Notes: generated by a model not told the origin, from the sequence alone. Positions 21,880 through 32,858 are shown, counted from the stretch's first letter. The stretch is DNA of 64,000 nucleotides from Rhineura floridana (GCF_030035675.1 NC_084482.1:218697943-218761942); one strand, 5' to 3'. Translations and numbers: made by a program.

Positions 21880-22195
21880 TCAATCAATTAATTAATTAAT
21901 TATAACTCCCCTTCCTCCTAAAGGGATCCCAGGGCAGGGAACAAATGATAAAGCACTAAGAACATATTTAAAGCATCTTTAAAAACATATTTAAAATATT
22001 TTAAAAAGCAATTCCATCACAGACTCAGACTGGGATATGATCTCTACTTAAAAGGCTTGTTGAAAGAGGAAGGTCTTCAGTAGGCACCGAAAAGACAACA
22101 AAGATGGCACCTGTCTAATATTTAAGGGGAGGGAATTCCAAAGGGTAGGTGCCGCTACACTAAAGGTCCACTTCCTGTGTTGTATGGAACATACT
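21880..22195 (-). mobile_element. L2-like LINE 3' end
   Basis: Tail at the left (ccttcctcctaaagggatcc), eroded coding end at the right (cactaaaggtccacttcctg). Confidence 0.7.
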
Positions 22196-22224
22196 ATATC
22201 TCTCTTAATGAGATATATTTTTCA

Positions 22225-22340
22225 AATGTCATGGCATGTTGCTGTAAACCACCCAGAGAGCTTCGGCTATGGGGCGGTATACAAATACAACAACAACAAC
22301 AACAACAACAACAATAATAATAATTAATAAATAAATAAAG
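22225..22340 (+). mobile_element. L2-like LINE tail with (CAA)n(TAA)n
   Basis: ccagagagcttcggctatgg followed by (CAA)n and (TAA)n, the usual end of the 18400-19262 type. Confidence 0.7.
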
Positions 22341-22775
22341 GCATGTGTCTCTAGCAAGAAAGCATGTGTGCATGTATGAGGAAGTTGCACAAAGGTATTG
22401 TAGTGGTCTGTGGTGTGTGCTTTGTATGCAAATTATAATTGCACACTGCTGGGCGGCTCTGCATATTCCTGTTTAAAAAGCTCTGCTGATTAGGCAGGGT
22501 TTCCATGTAAATAGCAACGCATTCTGTGGGGTCCTATTGATAGGTTGTAATTCTAGAACAGTAACCCCCCCCCCCAAAAAAAAACATAACCCAGGTGAGG
22601 AGCTGAATGACTCCTTGCAACATGGCGGGTGGATGCAGGACGCACAACTGGAAGTGTTACTCTGTGTAGGTGCACATCATGCATGCTGGCAAGATGGCAG
22701 CTTTGTGTAAACAGGAAGTGCACATTTGATTGTTGCCATAACGGACAGGAACTTCTCTACCCCGTTTATACGCAG

Positions 22776-22916
22776 ACACCCACCAAGAGCACCTCATGGA
22801 GAAGCGGAGCCAGGATTATGAAAGGGAGTGGAGGGAGTTTGAGAAGGAAATCGGGAAGGAAGGGGTGGCTCTTCTGTGGGAGCTGAACGTTCACGTTGGC
22901 GAATTGGCAAGGAGAA
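22776..22916 (+). CDS. Trihelix gene, exon 2B (coiled-coil exon)
   Basis: Acceptor ctaccccgtttatacgcag, donor gtaagt at 22917. It is 141 nt, phase 1 at both ends. Reads THQEHLMEKRSQDYEREWRE then FEKEIGKEGVALLWELNVHV and GELARR, an amphipathic charged helix likely to dimerise. It is homologous to exon 2A, from which it differs at many positions and lacks the glutamate run. The final base joins exon 3 to give an ATG codon in frame. It keeps a less biased, more protein-like composition than 2A, so it may be the ancestral exon; that is inference. Confidence 0.75.
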
Positions 22917-23049
22917 GTAAGTGGGTTCTTTTTTTGTGGTGGTGGTGGTGTTTGGGGGGAACCAGTTAAAAACAGTTTCAATGGACAGATACCGTGTTTT
23001 CCAAATTTTGGCTGTGTACACACCATGCATTTCCAGCACATGAGTTCTC

Positions 23050-23140
23050 CTGAATATTCCTAGGAACTGTAGTTTACCCCTCCAAGAGCACCCTTAACAA
23101 ACTACAGTTCCCAGAATTCTTTGGGGGAACTCACATCCTT
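23050..23140. mobile_element. Foldback MITE half
   Basis: taggaactgtagtttacccc mirrored by aactacagttcccagaattc; short eroded copy. Confidence 0.5.
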
Positions 23141-23354
23141 AAAATGTGCTTTCAATTTTTCGTGTGTGTACACACCCGAGTGGTATGGCTCGTTTGCCTG
23201 TTCCAAGTATCCATTACAATAGCTATATAAAACAGTTGTTCTTAGATTGTTTTTCTAAAAAAAGGTTAGTAAAGCAAATGAATAATGATGTGCTGATATA
23301 ATTTAGCCCACAAATGACTAATAACTTGATTTGCCTTATTTTTTATTTACACAG

Positions 23355-23455
23355 TGGAAGATATGAGCAACTCGATCCAGGAGCTGAAGGAGACAGTTGC
23401 GCTTATGCGTATCCGTCAACAAAATAGCTCTGTGAGGGGAATAGGGACCAACTAG
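23355..23455 (+). CDS. Trihelix gene, last exon
   Basis: Preceded by tttttatttacacag and in frame with exon 2B (or 2A). Reads MEDMSNSIQELKETVALM (first Met shared with the junction) then RIRQQNSSVRGIGTN and a TAG stop at 23453. The first part is a heptad-like helix that continues the coiled coil. The last codons (agctctgtgaggggaatagg) match the inner part of the foldback MITEs in this window, so the C-terminus and stop seem to come from an inserted transposon. A candidate poly(A) signal follows at 23710. Confidence 0.65.
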
Positions 23456-23709
23456 CACTTCTCTGCACATTACAATTTCCACGTTTCTTGCGGCTCCTGA
23501 GCATATGTGAACCCTGCGTGAAGGGTCATATCAGTGTATTGGCCAGGACTTGGCTAGGGTATGCAAAGACCAGGGTGTGATTAAATCCCTGAATTAACAC
23601 TGCACAGGGGTAGGGTGGTGGTGAGGATAATGTAAACTTTGTGGTCCAATGGAAATGCAACATAGAAAAACAGGCTATGACAATTCCATTAAAGCTTCTG
23701 TTTGTGCAA

Positions 23710-23715
23710 AATAAA
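23710..23715 (+). terminator. Candidate poly(A) signal of the trihelix gene
   Basis: aataaa 255 bp after the stop codon, in a reasonable position for a short 3' UTR. The motif is common by chance in A/T-rich DNA. Confidence 0.35.
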
Positions 23716-23969
23716 TGCTGAATACTTAACACCAGCAGGCGTTGATGTAAATGCAGGCATCCTAGCATTGCTGCATTAATGAACATCTGCAGTGGGATAT
23801 GAAACCGTTATCACGATTCTACGTGACAGAACTCAACTTCTTGATATGTCGTAATTCAGCAGTTTGACACTTGAGTCTCTTCTTGAAGGTCCTTTAAGAG
23901 AGGTCACTAGAAGGTCGACAAATAAGTGTCCTGGGAAGCTGAAATGCCCTCCTGCAGGTTTCTGAGGTC

Positions 23970-24150
23970 ACGTCCACACCATACATTTAAAGCACATTTA
24001 TTCCACTTAACAGCCATGACTTCCTCCAAAGAATCCTGGGAACTGGTTTATCCCTCGCAGGGCTACAGTTGCCAGGACCCTTAACAAATCACAGTTCCCA
24101 GGATTCTTTGGGGAAAACCATGTGCTTTACATGTATTGTTTGGCTGTGAC
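23970..24150. mobile_element. Foldback MITE
   Basis: acaccatacatttaaagcac and atgacttcctccaaagaatc at the left mirror caggattctttggggaaaac and tgtgctttacatgtattg at the right. The middle is deleted. Confidence 0.65.
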
Positions 24151-25189
24151 CTCTGGTCCAAACTTTTTTGGGGGGGGGGGACCCTCTCCCCTGACTCTGG
24201 CCTCTCCTGTACTGGAGTGAGGGGCGAGGATAAAATCATCACGAGGGTGAGTGAAGGGCTGAAGCCTGAGTTCAGGGAATTTACTACAGGCATTTGAGTT
24301 TTCTGAGCAACAGTTTTTCTCTTCCCCCTGCCCACCCCCAATGAGTTCTGCTTGGCGTTTCCTCCACTGGGGATGGGAAAGGATAATAATCCTAAAGAAA
24401 AAATGGAAGAGTGAAGACTAGAGACTGGCAGCAAATCTGGAGGCAAGGAGGAGACCATTGAGGGCAAACATTGAGGGGAGACTACATAAGTGGCTCCATT
24501 GCCCCACCAGGAAGGATGCCCCCCTCCCTTAAAGCAAAGTGTCCTCAACATCTGAGCATCATTGTGAGGAGGGGGGACAGTGCAAACATGTAATATTGCC
24601 CAGCCACATCCCACAATACAATGCATAAATGTGTTACGAAAGAAATGTTCCCATTTTATTTCTGAATCGACAGCAGGGCCCACACAGGCTTTTCCGCTAT
24701 TTTTGCTCTTTCGGGTTTAAGATAAAATTCATTTGGCTGTGTGTGTTCACTCCCCACTGGCACTCCCTGCCGCAGATTAGGGCTAGCTCGCAAGGTTCTA
24801 GGGGCCCTTGGGCACATGGTATTAGTGGGGCCCTTGACTCCCTTTCCTCTTGAAACCTCACCCCTCCCTCTTGCCCCCCTTTCAACTAAAACACATTTTG
24901 ATCAGCATGACAACCCCTTTTTGTGAAAGGAAAGCATGAGCTCTAGTATATTACTAGTTGCCTTTCTATTTTTTTTTTATCAACAGTTTAACTGATTTAT
25001 TTATTAGATTTATATCCTGCCCTTCCTCCCAGGAGTTAATTTACCTGGAAGTAAGTCCTGTTGAACTCATTGGGGCTTACTTCTGCGTTTTTAGAGTCTG
25101 GTGTATGTGACTCTCGTCACAGGGGTCTGTGATTCCAATTATCGGTGCCAGAAGGGCTTTGAAGTGCAGCTCGTATCAGAGATAAAAAT
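24151..25189. other. No gene recognised
   Basis: Includes a G run near 24170 and an L2-type tail phrase (tttatatcctgcccttcctc) near 25010. The long minus-strand frame (24081-24683) overlaps the MITE and has no recognisable domain. Confidence 0.5.
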
Positions 25190-25325
25190 GGAAATGGACT
25201 GCCTTCAAGTTGACTCCCACTTATGATAACCCTATGAATAGTGTTTTCATGGTAAGTGGTATTCAGAGGTGGTCTACCATTGCCTCCCTCTGAGGCTGAG
25301 AGGCAGTGACTGGCCCAAGGTGCAT
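25190..25325 (-). repeat. Sauria SINE, truncated
   Basis: Tail ggactgccttcaagttgact, body gaggcagtgactggcccaag; the tRNA-like head is missing. Confidence 0.8.
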
Positions 25326-25806
25326 AGGATGATTTCGCAGGGCCAATTAGAGAAACCTGGGAAGAAACCTATTTCAGCCAGGCCTGCCCTTTACCCAGAA
25401 GCCTGAGCCCAAAAGCCATTTTCTGAACCAAGAGATCTTCTCTTGTGTGTACTGCTGGGTTCTGAAGCGGCAGGGGGCCATCAGGAACGAGACCTCGGAG
25501 TCTTAGTAAATAGATCAATTAAGAGGCTGCCCCACTGTATCGCATAGCTTTGAGCAGGAGGAATTCCGTATTATGGATCATTAACAAACACATTGACAAT
25601 GAAACTCAAAATCTCAAAATGCCATTATACAAATATAAGGATGCAAAATATAGGATGTAATACTGTGTATGGTTCCAGCCATGCACTTCAAAAAAGATAT
25701 TGTAGAGCTGGACAAGATTTAGCAAAAGGCATAAAACCCTACCCGTGTCCTTACTCTTGAATATCACACTTCTAGAAAGCATGGATATTTAGGCATGTAT
25801 ATTTAT
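25326..25806. other. No gene recognised
   Basis: Unremarkable sequence between a SINE and an L2 fragment. Confidence 0.5.
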
Positions 25807-26015
25807 ATTATATTATTTATTTATTTATTGCACTTGTATACTGCCCCATAGCCGAAGCTCTCTGGGCGGTTTCCAGCAACCAAAAACATTAAAACAAATA
25901 TACAGTTTAAAACACATATTTTTAAAACAATTTAAAACACATGCTAAAATGCCTGGGAGAAGAGGAAAGTCTTGACCTGCTGCTGAAAAGATAACAGTGT
26001 TGGTGCCAGGCGCAC
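25807..26015 (-). mobile_element. L2-like LINE 3' end
   Basis: (TTTA)n tail and ccatagccgaagctctctgg, the reverse complement of the 18400-19262 type tail, then the coding end. Confidence 0.75.
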
Positions 26016-27324
26016 CTAGTTTTCCTTATTTGTTGACAACTTTTTGTCAAATTTTGGACAGATTCAGTCTCAGTAGCTTGTAGCAACTCTATTGGTATGC
26101 CATATGTTCCTGGTGATTTGTTTCTTCCAAGTATTTTAAGAGCAGCTTTCACCTCACATTCAAAAATTGCTGGTTCTTCATCATATGGTTCCTCCGTGAA
26201 TGAATCTGTCATCCTGGCATCTCTTTTATAGAGGTCTTCAGTGTATTGCTTCCATCTTTTATTTCATCTCGGTCAGTCAGTGTGTTCCCCTGTTGATTAT
26301 TCAACATCCCTACTCTTGGTTTGAATTTCCTTTTAATTTCTCTACTCTTTTGGAATAGGGAGCTTTTTAGTTGTCCTCTTTCTATACAATAACTATTGTA
26401 ATTGTTCTCTTTGTCCTTACATACTAGTCGCTATATTGTTTCATTTAGGGTTCTAGCCGTGTTTCTATCTCCTTTTGCTTTTGCTTTCCTTCTCTAACCA
26501 TTTTAAGAGTTTCTTCAGTCATCCATTGAGGTCTTTCTCTCTTTTTAACTGGAGGTATTGTCTTCTTGCATTCTTCCCTGATAATGTCTCTGACTTCAAT
26601 CCATAGTTCTTCTGGTTTTCTGTCAACTAAGTTGCCTCAAACCTGTTCCTTATTTGATCTTTATATTCTTCTGGGATGTTATTTAAATTTTATTTTGGCA
26701 TTATGATTGCTTTGTTCTTTAGCTTTACTTTGATTTTCGATATTAACATAATTTGTACTGCAATCTGCTCCTGGTCTTCTTTTTGCGGAAAGTATGGAAG
26801 TTCTCCATTTTCTGCTACCGATTATATAATCAATTTGATTCCTATATCTGGTGATGTCCACATGTACAGTCATCTTTTTAGTTGCTCAAAATATAAGTTT
26901 GCAAGAAACAAATTATTGGCTTCACAGAATTCAATAAGTCTTTCCCCTACTTCATTTCTGTCTCCTAAGCCCCATTTCCCCACAATTCCTTGTTCTTCTC
27001 TGTTCCCTGCTTTTGCATTCCAGTCCCCCATGATTATCAGCACATCTTGTTTTGGTGTGTGACCAATGTTTTCCTGTACTTCTGCATAAAATCTCTCCAA
27101 TTCCTCTTCTTCTGCGTTTGCTGTTGGAGCATAGACTTGGATGATGGTTACGTTAATAGGTTTCCCGTTAAGTCTCATTGATATCACTCGCTCAGACCTT
27201 GCGTTATAGCTCCTAACTGCTTTTGCTACATCACTTCTCACTATTAAAGAAACCCCATTTCTTAATTTCTCATTTCCTGAATAGAATATTTTGTAGTTGC
27301 CTGATTGAAAATGTCCCATTCCCT
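26016..27324 (-). mobile_element. BovB LINE, endonuclease and early RT region
   Basis: The only BovB copy here that keeps the 5' coding half. On the minus strand a frame of 149 residues (26870-27319) shows an AP-like endonuclease: GVSLIVRSDVAKAV, IIQVYAPTANAEEEELERFY, VLIIMGDWNAKAGN, GERLIEFCEANNLFLANL. Further left come pieces of the linker and first RT segment (EPAIFECEVKAALKILGRNK, SPGTYGIPIELLQATE). Several frame breaks; truncated at both ends. Confidence 0.88.
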
Positions 27325-27329
27325 AAAAA

Positions 27330-27965
27330 TTATTTATTAAAAATTATTTATTTATTTATTTGATTTATATCCTGCCCTTCCTCCCTAAAACATTTTGAAA
27401 ATGGAAATGGACGGCCTTGAAGTTGATTCCGACTTATGGTGACTCTATGAATAGGGTTTTCATGGTAAGCGGTATTCAGAGGTGGTTTTACCATTGCCTT
27501 TCTCTGAGGCTGAGAGGCAGTGACTGGCCCAAGGTAACCCAGTGAGCATCATAAAAACAGACTTTAAAATACATTAAATCAAAACATCTTTAAAAACCTT
27601 TTAAAGCTTTCAAGACACCTTTTCTTTAAAATAGTTTAAAAACATCATTTTTTAAAAAAAAGTTTTAAAACATATTACAAAGCAATTCCAACACAGACAC
27701 AGACTGGGATAAGATCTCAACCTAAAAGGTTTATTGAAAGAAGAAGGTCTTCAATAGGTGTCGATAACAGAGATGGTGCTTGTCTAATATTTAAGGGGAG
27801 GGAATTCCACAGGGTAGGTGCTGCCACACTAAAGGTCCACTTCCTATATTGTGCATAACTGACCTCCTGATAAGATGGTATCTGCAGGAGGCCCTCACCT
27901 GCAGAGCGCAGTGATCGACTGTGTATATAAGTGATAAGATGGTATTTCAGGTATCCTGGTCCCAG
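27330..27965 (-). mobile_element. L2-like LINE 3' end, split by a Sauria SINE piece
   Basis: L2 tail at 27330-27400 and UTR plus coding end at 27545-27965, interrupted by SINE sequence. The same UTR without interruption is at 36000-36490. Confidence 0.75.
27405..27544 (-). repeat. Sauria SINE fragment inside L2
   Basis: ggacggccttgaagttgatt to gactggcccaaggtaaccca; head truncated. Confidence 0.8.
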
Positions 27966-27966
27966 A

Positions 27967-28100
27967 GCTTGGAAGATTACTTTTAAAAAGTAATAAGTTA
28001 CAGTTACATGGCCCCAAAAGTGGTAATTACTGTTAAAATTGCAATTGCTCTGAAAGTAACTGATTACTTTTTCTCAAAAGTAATCACTACAGTTATATGT
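27967..28100. mobile_element. hAT-like MITE, partial
   Basis: Starts cagagcttggaagattactt like the element at 28700 and has internal mirrored aagtaatcac/gtaattact phrases; the right end is lost. Confidence 0.45.
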
Positions 28101-28152
28101 CAATTCCTTTTTTAAAAAAAAATGACTACAAGGTGCTGGCCTTGGCTGCTGC

Positions 28153-28225
28153 ACATCTAAGTACAGTAGGGCCCTGCTTACCGGTGCTCCGCTTACCGGT
28201 GTTCCGCTAATGCAGCATCTTTCCT
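28153..28225. mobile_element. Possible Tigger/pogo-type MITE end
   Basis: tacagtagggccctgcttac followed by a repeated cttaccggtgctccgcttac phrase resembles Tigger termini with a TA target. Only one end is seen. Confidence 0.3.
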
Positions 28226-28514
28226 CCCCTCTTTTAAAGCTGCTTTTGTGGCATTTTCACGACATTTGGAGTGGTGTGGTTGCATGCCCCTTGGCATGGA
28301 GTTTGGGGCAGATGAAGAGGATGCATGCTGAGGCGCAGATGTGCAGGTTGAGTGCACACCCAAGGCTTGCTTAGCAAGAAGGGAGAATTTGCTTCCCCAT
28401 CCTTGGCTGGGGAGCCACAGGCTGGGTGTGGCGGCAATGAGTGGTTACGAGCCATTATGGCTATGCTCTCTCAGTTGCTGGAAACAGTAGGAAGGGAGAC
28501 TGCTATTGGGCTCA

Positions 28515-28575
28515 TGTCTGTTTGTGGGCTACCCCTAGGCATCTAGTTAGCAACCATGAGAACAGGATGCAGGAC
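28515..28575 (-). repeat. CR1-type 'ggatcaggcc' repeat fragment
   Basis: tttgtgggctacccctaggc and gagaacaggatgcaggac are the reverse complement of the 59428 unit. Confidence 0.45.
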
Positions 28576-28699
28576 AATTTATTGTTTAACAGAGCCTTGC
28601 ATTAGGCAAGAATAGGTTTCTGACTTGTGCTTTAAGAGTGCAACGACACATTAGAGGAAAGTCAGGACACAAAACCACTGCTGAAAATAGCACTACCAT

Positions 28700-28815
28700 C
28701 AGAGCTTGGAAAAGTTACTTGTTTGAACTACAACTCCCATGAGCCCAATAAAGTGGCCATGCTGGCTGGGGCTGATGGAAGTTGTACTTCAAAAAAGTAA
28801 CTTTTCCAAGCTCTG
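28700..28815. mobile_element. hAT MITE, 116 bp
   Basis: Inverted termini cagagcttggaaaagttact and agtaacttttccaagctctg, with a perfect 8-bp target duplication actaccat (28692-28699 and 28816-28823). Confidence 0.92.
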
Positions 28816-28935
28816 ACTACCATGCTGCTAGGAAGACAGATTTACACACAGGGAACAACACAAGGAACAACATTCACATGAGAAGTCTATGGGTATCATC
28901 ACTGCTGTGCTGGATATCAATGGATATTTGAAGAA

Positions 28936-29844
28936 TCAGATGCCGTCTCTAGTTTTTGTCGTCAAATGCTCCTTTGTATTCAGATCTGGCCTCAATACAA
29001 TGATGTAGCACTTGGGCATGAAGATGCAGCCCAGAAGCCCAGCACTGGAGGCCAAGATGGAGAAGACCTGCACGGCTACCATGTATTTCCCCTTCGTGCT
29101 CAGGTAGGTGGGCACAAAGGAGACCCAAACACTGCAGAAGACCAGCATGCTGAAGGTGATCAGCTTGGCTTCATTGAAGGCCCCAGGCAGCTTCCTGGCT
29201 AGGAAAGCCACCGTGAAGCAGATGGCAGCCAGGAAGCCCATGTAGCCAAGGGCAACATAAAACACAGTGGCAGATCCTTCATTGCATTTCAGAATGATGT
29301 GTCCAGGCTGGGAGTGCATGTCTGACTCTGGGAATGGGGAATAGGTCACCAGCCAGATGGTGCTGATGACAGCTTGGACACTGGAACAGGAAATGACAAT
29401 GGAGTTGGCCAGACTCCTCCCCAGCCATTTCCTCACCCTGTTCCCTGGCTTTGTGGCCAGGAAGGCCAGCACCACAGTGATGGTTTTTGCCAACAGAAGA
29501 GACAGCAACTGAGAAGATGACACTGAAGACAGTTTGTCGGAGAAGGCAAGTTACTTTACTTGGCCAAGCAATGAACAGGAAAGAAGACAAAAAGGAAAGC
29601 AGCAGGGAAACAAGGAGGATGAAGGAGAGGTCCTGGTTGTTGGCTTTGACTATTGGCGTTTCTAAGTATTTAATGAAAATTCCTAACACAACGCCTGTGG
29701 TTAAAGACAAGAAGAGGGCAAAGAAAGCCAAGAGGATCCCAAAATATTCTTCATAAGACAGAAAAGTGATTAACTTGGGTACACATTGATCTTGGTCCTT
29801 ATTTGAATGCTGATCTTCTGGACATTTGGTGCACTCATCTGCAT
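28936..29844 (-). pseudogene. Vomeronasal type-2 receptor pseudogene, exon 6 (seven-helix domain)
   Basis: Last exon of a class C GPCR of the V2R type, which in intact form detects peptide and protein cues in vomeronasal neurons. Acceptor cctctttttttcag, then [20 protein letters not shown] (end of the cysteine-rich region). Membrane segments follow: [119 protein letters not shown], then a TGA at 28936. One frameshift lies near 29510-29525, in the third helix: the frame reads [12 protein letters not shown] where relatives continue into [11 protein letters not shown]. Apart from that the exon is intact over about 300 residues, so inactivation is probably recent. Confidence 0.93.
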
Positions 29845-31090
29845 CTGAAAAAAAGAGGGCAGACTTTATTCTATTGCCTTCCATACAATATAAATTTCAG
29901 AGTGAAAGATTATAATCCAGAATAAACGGAGTGGAAACAGGCCTATCTCTTTAGAAATCGACACATAGAACAGACGGTCATTGCCACCCCAAAAGCAGTG
30001 TGCAATATGGCCAGCCTCCATCAAACCCTCTCCATCCTTGATCTCCTGCAGCTTGCTTTCCATTGTCATTCCTTTCCACTCAATGGTATGACAGGAGTTC
30101 TCAGACTTTCCTCAGGGCCTGTTCGATATACATGAAAATTACTGAGCCCATCAATCACAATTTCTAGGCAAATTGCTACAGACGTTGCCTCAGCAATTTC
30201 CTTGTGGCAGAGGGTTCCAAAGTCCAGCTTTTCTCAAGTTAAGTACAAAGAGTGTATCTAAAAACATTATGACTTAGCCCCCGCTATTTTAGGCAGAATA
30301 TACTGATCCAGGAGTATATTCTAAGTGAAGATTATTTAAAATTTTCTTCCCTCCCTCACATGTCTCTTAGCACTTTTTTACTCCTCCGCTGTCATTTTCT
30401 TCAACTTTTCTCCTTGCATACTCAATTTGTCATCCCCCCAAAAAACCCCCCACTTCCGGTTGATTTCAAATCCCCCCTTTTACATTTATTTATTTATTTT
30501 GGTTGTTTGTCTGTCACTTTTCTTCACAAAAAATGAACCCAAAGTGACTTACAATCAATAAACTAGCTGGATAAATTCCTATAAGATTTAATTTCTACTT
30601 GGAAGGAGATGGAAAAGCTGCCTCAACTGGAGGTTTGGGACAGTATTATTTTTTATGCCAGTGCTAGTCAGACACAAAACAATAAGAAATGTACATTGAT
30701 AGTTTTGGTGTTGCAGAAATTCTATGGTAAGGACACAGAACATGAATATACGTCTGGTACAATTACAGAGCTGAAGTGATTCTAAACAAATGCACTGTTT
30801 TGTGTTTTTTAACAGGGATTTATATAAACTTTTTTTATAAAGCACACTTTGTTTACAATCTTTCTTTATAACGGTTATAATTTTTTTTAACAACCCAAAA
30901 TGCGTCCCATAGAAAGGAATGGCAAGTTATGTAGCTATCAAGATTTTACATGTAGTTTTCTTATTTTTTTGTACAATTGCATAGATCTGCAAAACCTGCC
31001 ATTGTTAACAAAACAATAACAGACTTAAGAAACTGCTGAAATCTACAGTATAGTACCACTACCTTTCACAAAAATATAGATTTGTTTTCA
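29845..31090. other. V2R intron 5, no further gene
   Basis: A/T-rich intron sequence; nothing recognised apart from a (TTTA)n tract near 30486. Confidence 0.5.
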
Positions 31091-31129
31091 TGTAAACTCT
31101 TACAGTCTAATCCTTTTGTCATATGAATA

Positions 31130-31390
31130 TTATGAAAACCATGTGAGTACTGAAGTTGTAAAACACACCTTGTTGTCTGTCATCATGGTCACTAAGGTTT
31201 CCATCGCTCGTCCCAAGTCATCTGCCACGTGACAGAGGCTGCCTACATTGTGGCCTCTTGTACTTGGGAAAGAATTGCTGAGCTGTTCCATGACCTCTTC
31301 CAACCCTGTGCTTGGGTCCTGGGCAGGACTGAGCAGATCATCCTCACCCATGGAGTCTGACTGCCAACTACACGGAGAAGCATTGGTCAT
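31130..31390 (-). other. Unrecognised open frame in V2R intron 5
   Basis: Codes 86 residues including MGEDDLLSPAQDPSTGLEEV and MEQLSNSFPSTRGHNVG. The composition is protein-like, unlike neighbouring frames, and suggests part of a transposon-encoded protein. Nearby, 31825-31842 reads cagtctgagaaatgctg, a possible hAT terminus. No family recognised; may be chance. Confidence 0.25.
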
Positions 31391-31417
31391 TTGCTCCTCC
31401 TATAACAGCATTTCCTT

Positions 31418-31442
31418 TGAGAGAGAGAGAGAGAGAGAGATT
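31418..31442. repeat. (GA)n microsatellite
   Basis: Uninterrupted ga dinucleotides. Confidence 0.9.
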
Positions 31443-31854
31443 GTCCTTAGCCACAGGCAGCAACATCACTTGGGCTCATTCTGGCTGGACGCCAGCTGGG
31501 AAGGAAGGAGGACTGGCATGTGGAGTTATGAGCACGAAACATCCTTTTCAGCTCCCTCAGTCCAGCTGCCCTTCTCACTTTCCTCCTCCTTCTCTTCCTC
31601 TCTATCCTCTCTTCCCTTCTCTTCCCTGAATGGTGCAACCGCGCCATGTTGCAACCTCCAGCCAGCTCTCACTCTCAACTGTGAAACCCATTCACAGTGA
31701 ATGCCGTGAGCTACTGATGCTTGGTAGTGGTTCAACCAAAAACCAATAGGACATCTAGTTGATGGGCCGTGGTGCTGAAGCCCATCTGAAAGAGGACTGA
31801 GGCCCACTGACTGCCACCTCGCCACAGTCTGAGAAATGCTGCATTATGGAGATT

Positions 31855-32238
31855 GGAATTACAGTAGCCAAGAAATGTGGTGCTGGAGGAGAGCTTTGTG
31901 CATACCATGGTCTGCGAAAAAGACAAATAATTGGGTGTCAGAACAAATTAAACCAGAACTGTCACTAGAAGCTAAAATGATGAAACTGAGGTTATCATAC
32001 TTTGGATGCATCATGAGAAGACACGATTCACTAGAAAAGACAATCATTCTGGGGAAAACAGAAGGGAGTGGAAAAAGAGGAAGGCCAAACAAGAGATGGA
32101 TTGATTCCATAAAGGAAGCCACAGACCTGAACTTACAAGATCTGAACAGGATGGTTCATGGCAGATGCTCTTGGAGGTCACTGACTCAAAGGGTCGCCAT
32201 AAGTCGTAATCAACTTGAAGGCACATAACAACAACAAG
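31855..32238 (+). mobile_element. BovB LINE 3' end
   Basis: Open frame MWCWRRALCIPWSAKKTNNW, LSLEAKMMKLRLSYFGCIMR, GSGKRGRPNKRWIDSIKEAT, then the tail gtcgtaatcaacttgaaggc and (CAA)n. Confidence 0.92.
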
Positions 32239-32272
32239 CCAAGAAAGGATCCATATTCAAAACATGTCTTTA

Positions 32273-32760
32273 CTATGGAAGATGGAAGATGGAATTAATA
32301 GGGATAATGGAATAATGGCTATTGAAATTATTGGACCTAACAGATTTTGGTGAGATGGATTAATCGATATGTTTATTTGGACTATGGTTATGACAATAAG
32401 ATTATTATTATTATTAACGAGATGGATTAATCGACATGTTTATTTGGAGAAAAATTGATAGATATATTTCTTAAAGAATTGAAACCTCTCTTTGACTTTT
32501 TGTGGAAAGAATAAAGTAATGTTTATGAGATTTGATGATTAATTAAGATAACTACAGGAAGAAAGTGATTTTATAATATAATTTAAGAGACAGGATTGTT
32601 ATATATTGTAGACCTACAACTGATTTGATCTGCGACAAATGGGAAGTCAACATTTTATTTTTTTGTTTAATCATTTTTGTTTTGTTTTGTTTTTTGTCTT
32701 TGAATGTTTTATGATTTTGTTTTGTATGTTTTTTGAAAATTTGAATAAAAATTATTGTAA
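32273..32760 (+). mobile_element. L1-like LINE 3' end
   Basis: Bounded by the target duplication aaacatgtcttta (32260-32272 and 32761-32773). Its 3' UTR (gatctgcgacaaatgggaag, tttgaataaaaattatt) matches 10378-10653. An internal phrase gagatggattaatcga is present twice (32351 and 32418). Confidence 0.75.
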
Positions 32761-32858
32761 AAACATGTCTTTAGAATCTTCACAGGAAGTGTCTCTGGGT
32801 AAATCTTTGCCCTATTTCTATTCTCCCAAGGAATGCCCTCTCCCTTGGAGTCACCCAC

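Larger units (their letters stand above)
19535..23105 (+). repeat. Local tandem duplication, unit B
   Basis: Second copy of 16900-19530: minus tRNA-Ala-like SINE (19535-19680), gaaggatccaacctattatg, truncated plus tRNA SINE, the palindromic unit (20190-20285), the L2-like tail (gaagatgtctttttggcgcc), the stretch ttataattgcacactgctgg, exon 2B, and ttttggctgtgtacacacca. It is longer because of private insertions at 19868-20188 and about 20590-22340. Confidence 0.75.

Noticed and set aside
24081-24683. 200-residue minus-strand frame
   Set aside because: It overlaps a foldback MITE at one end, is low in recognisable content, and has no splice or promoter support.
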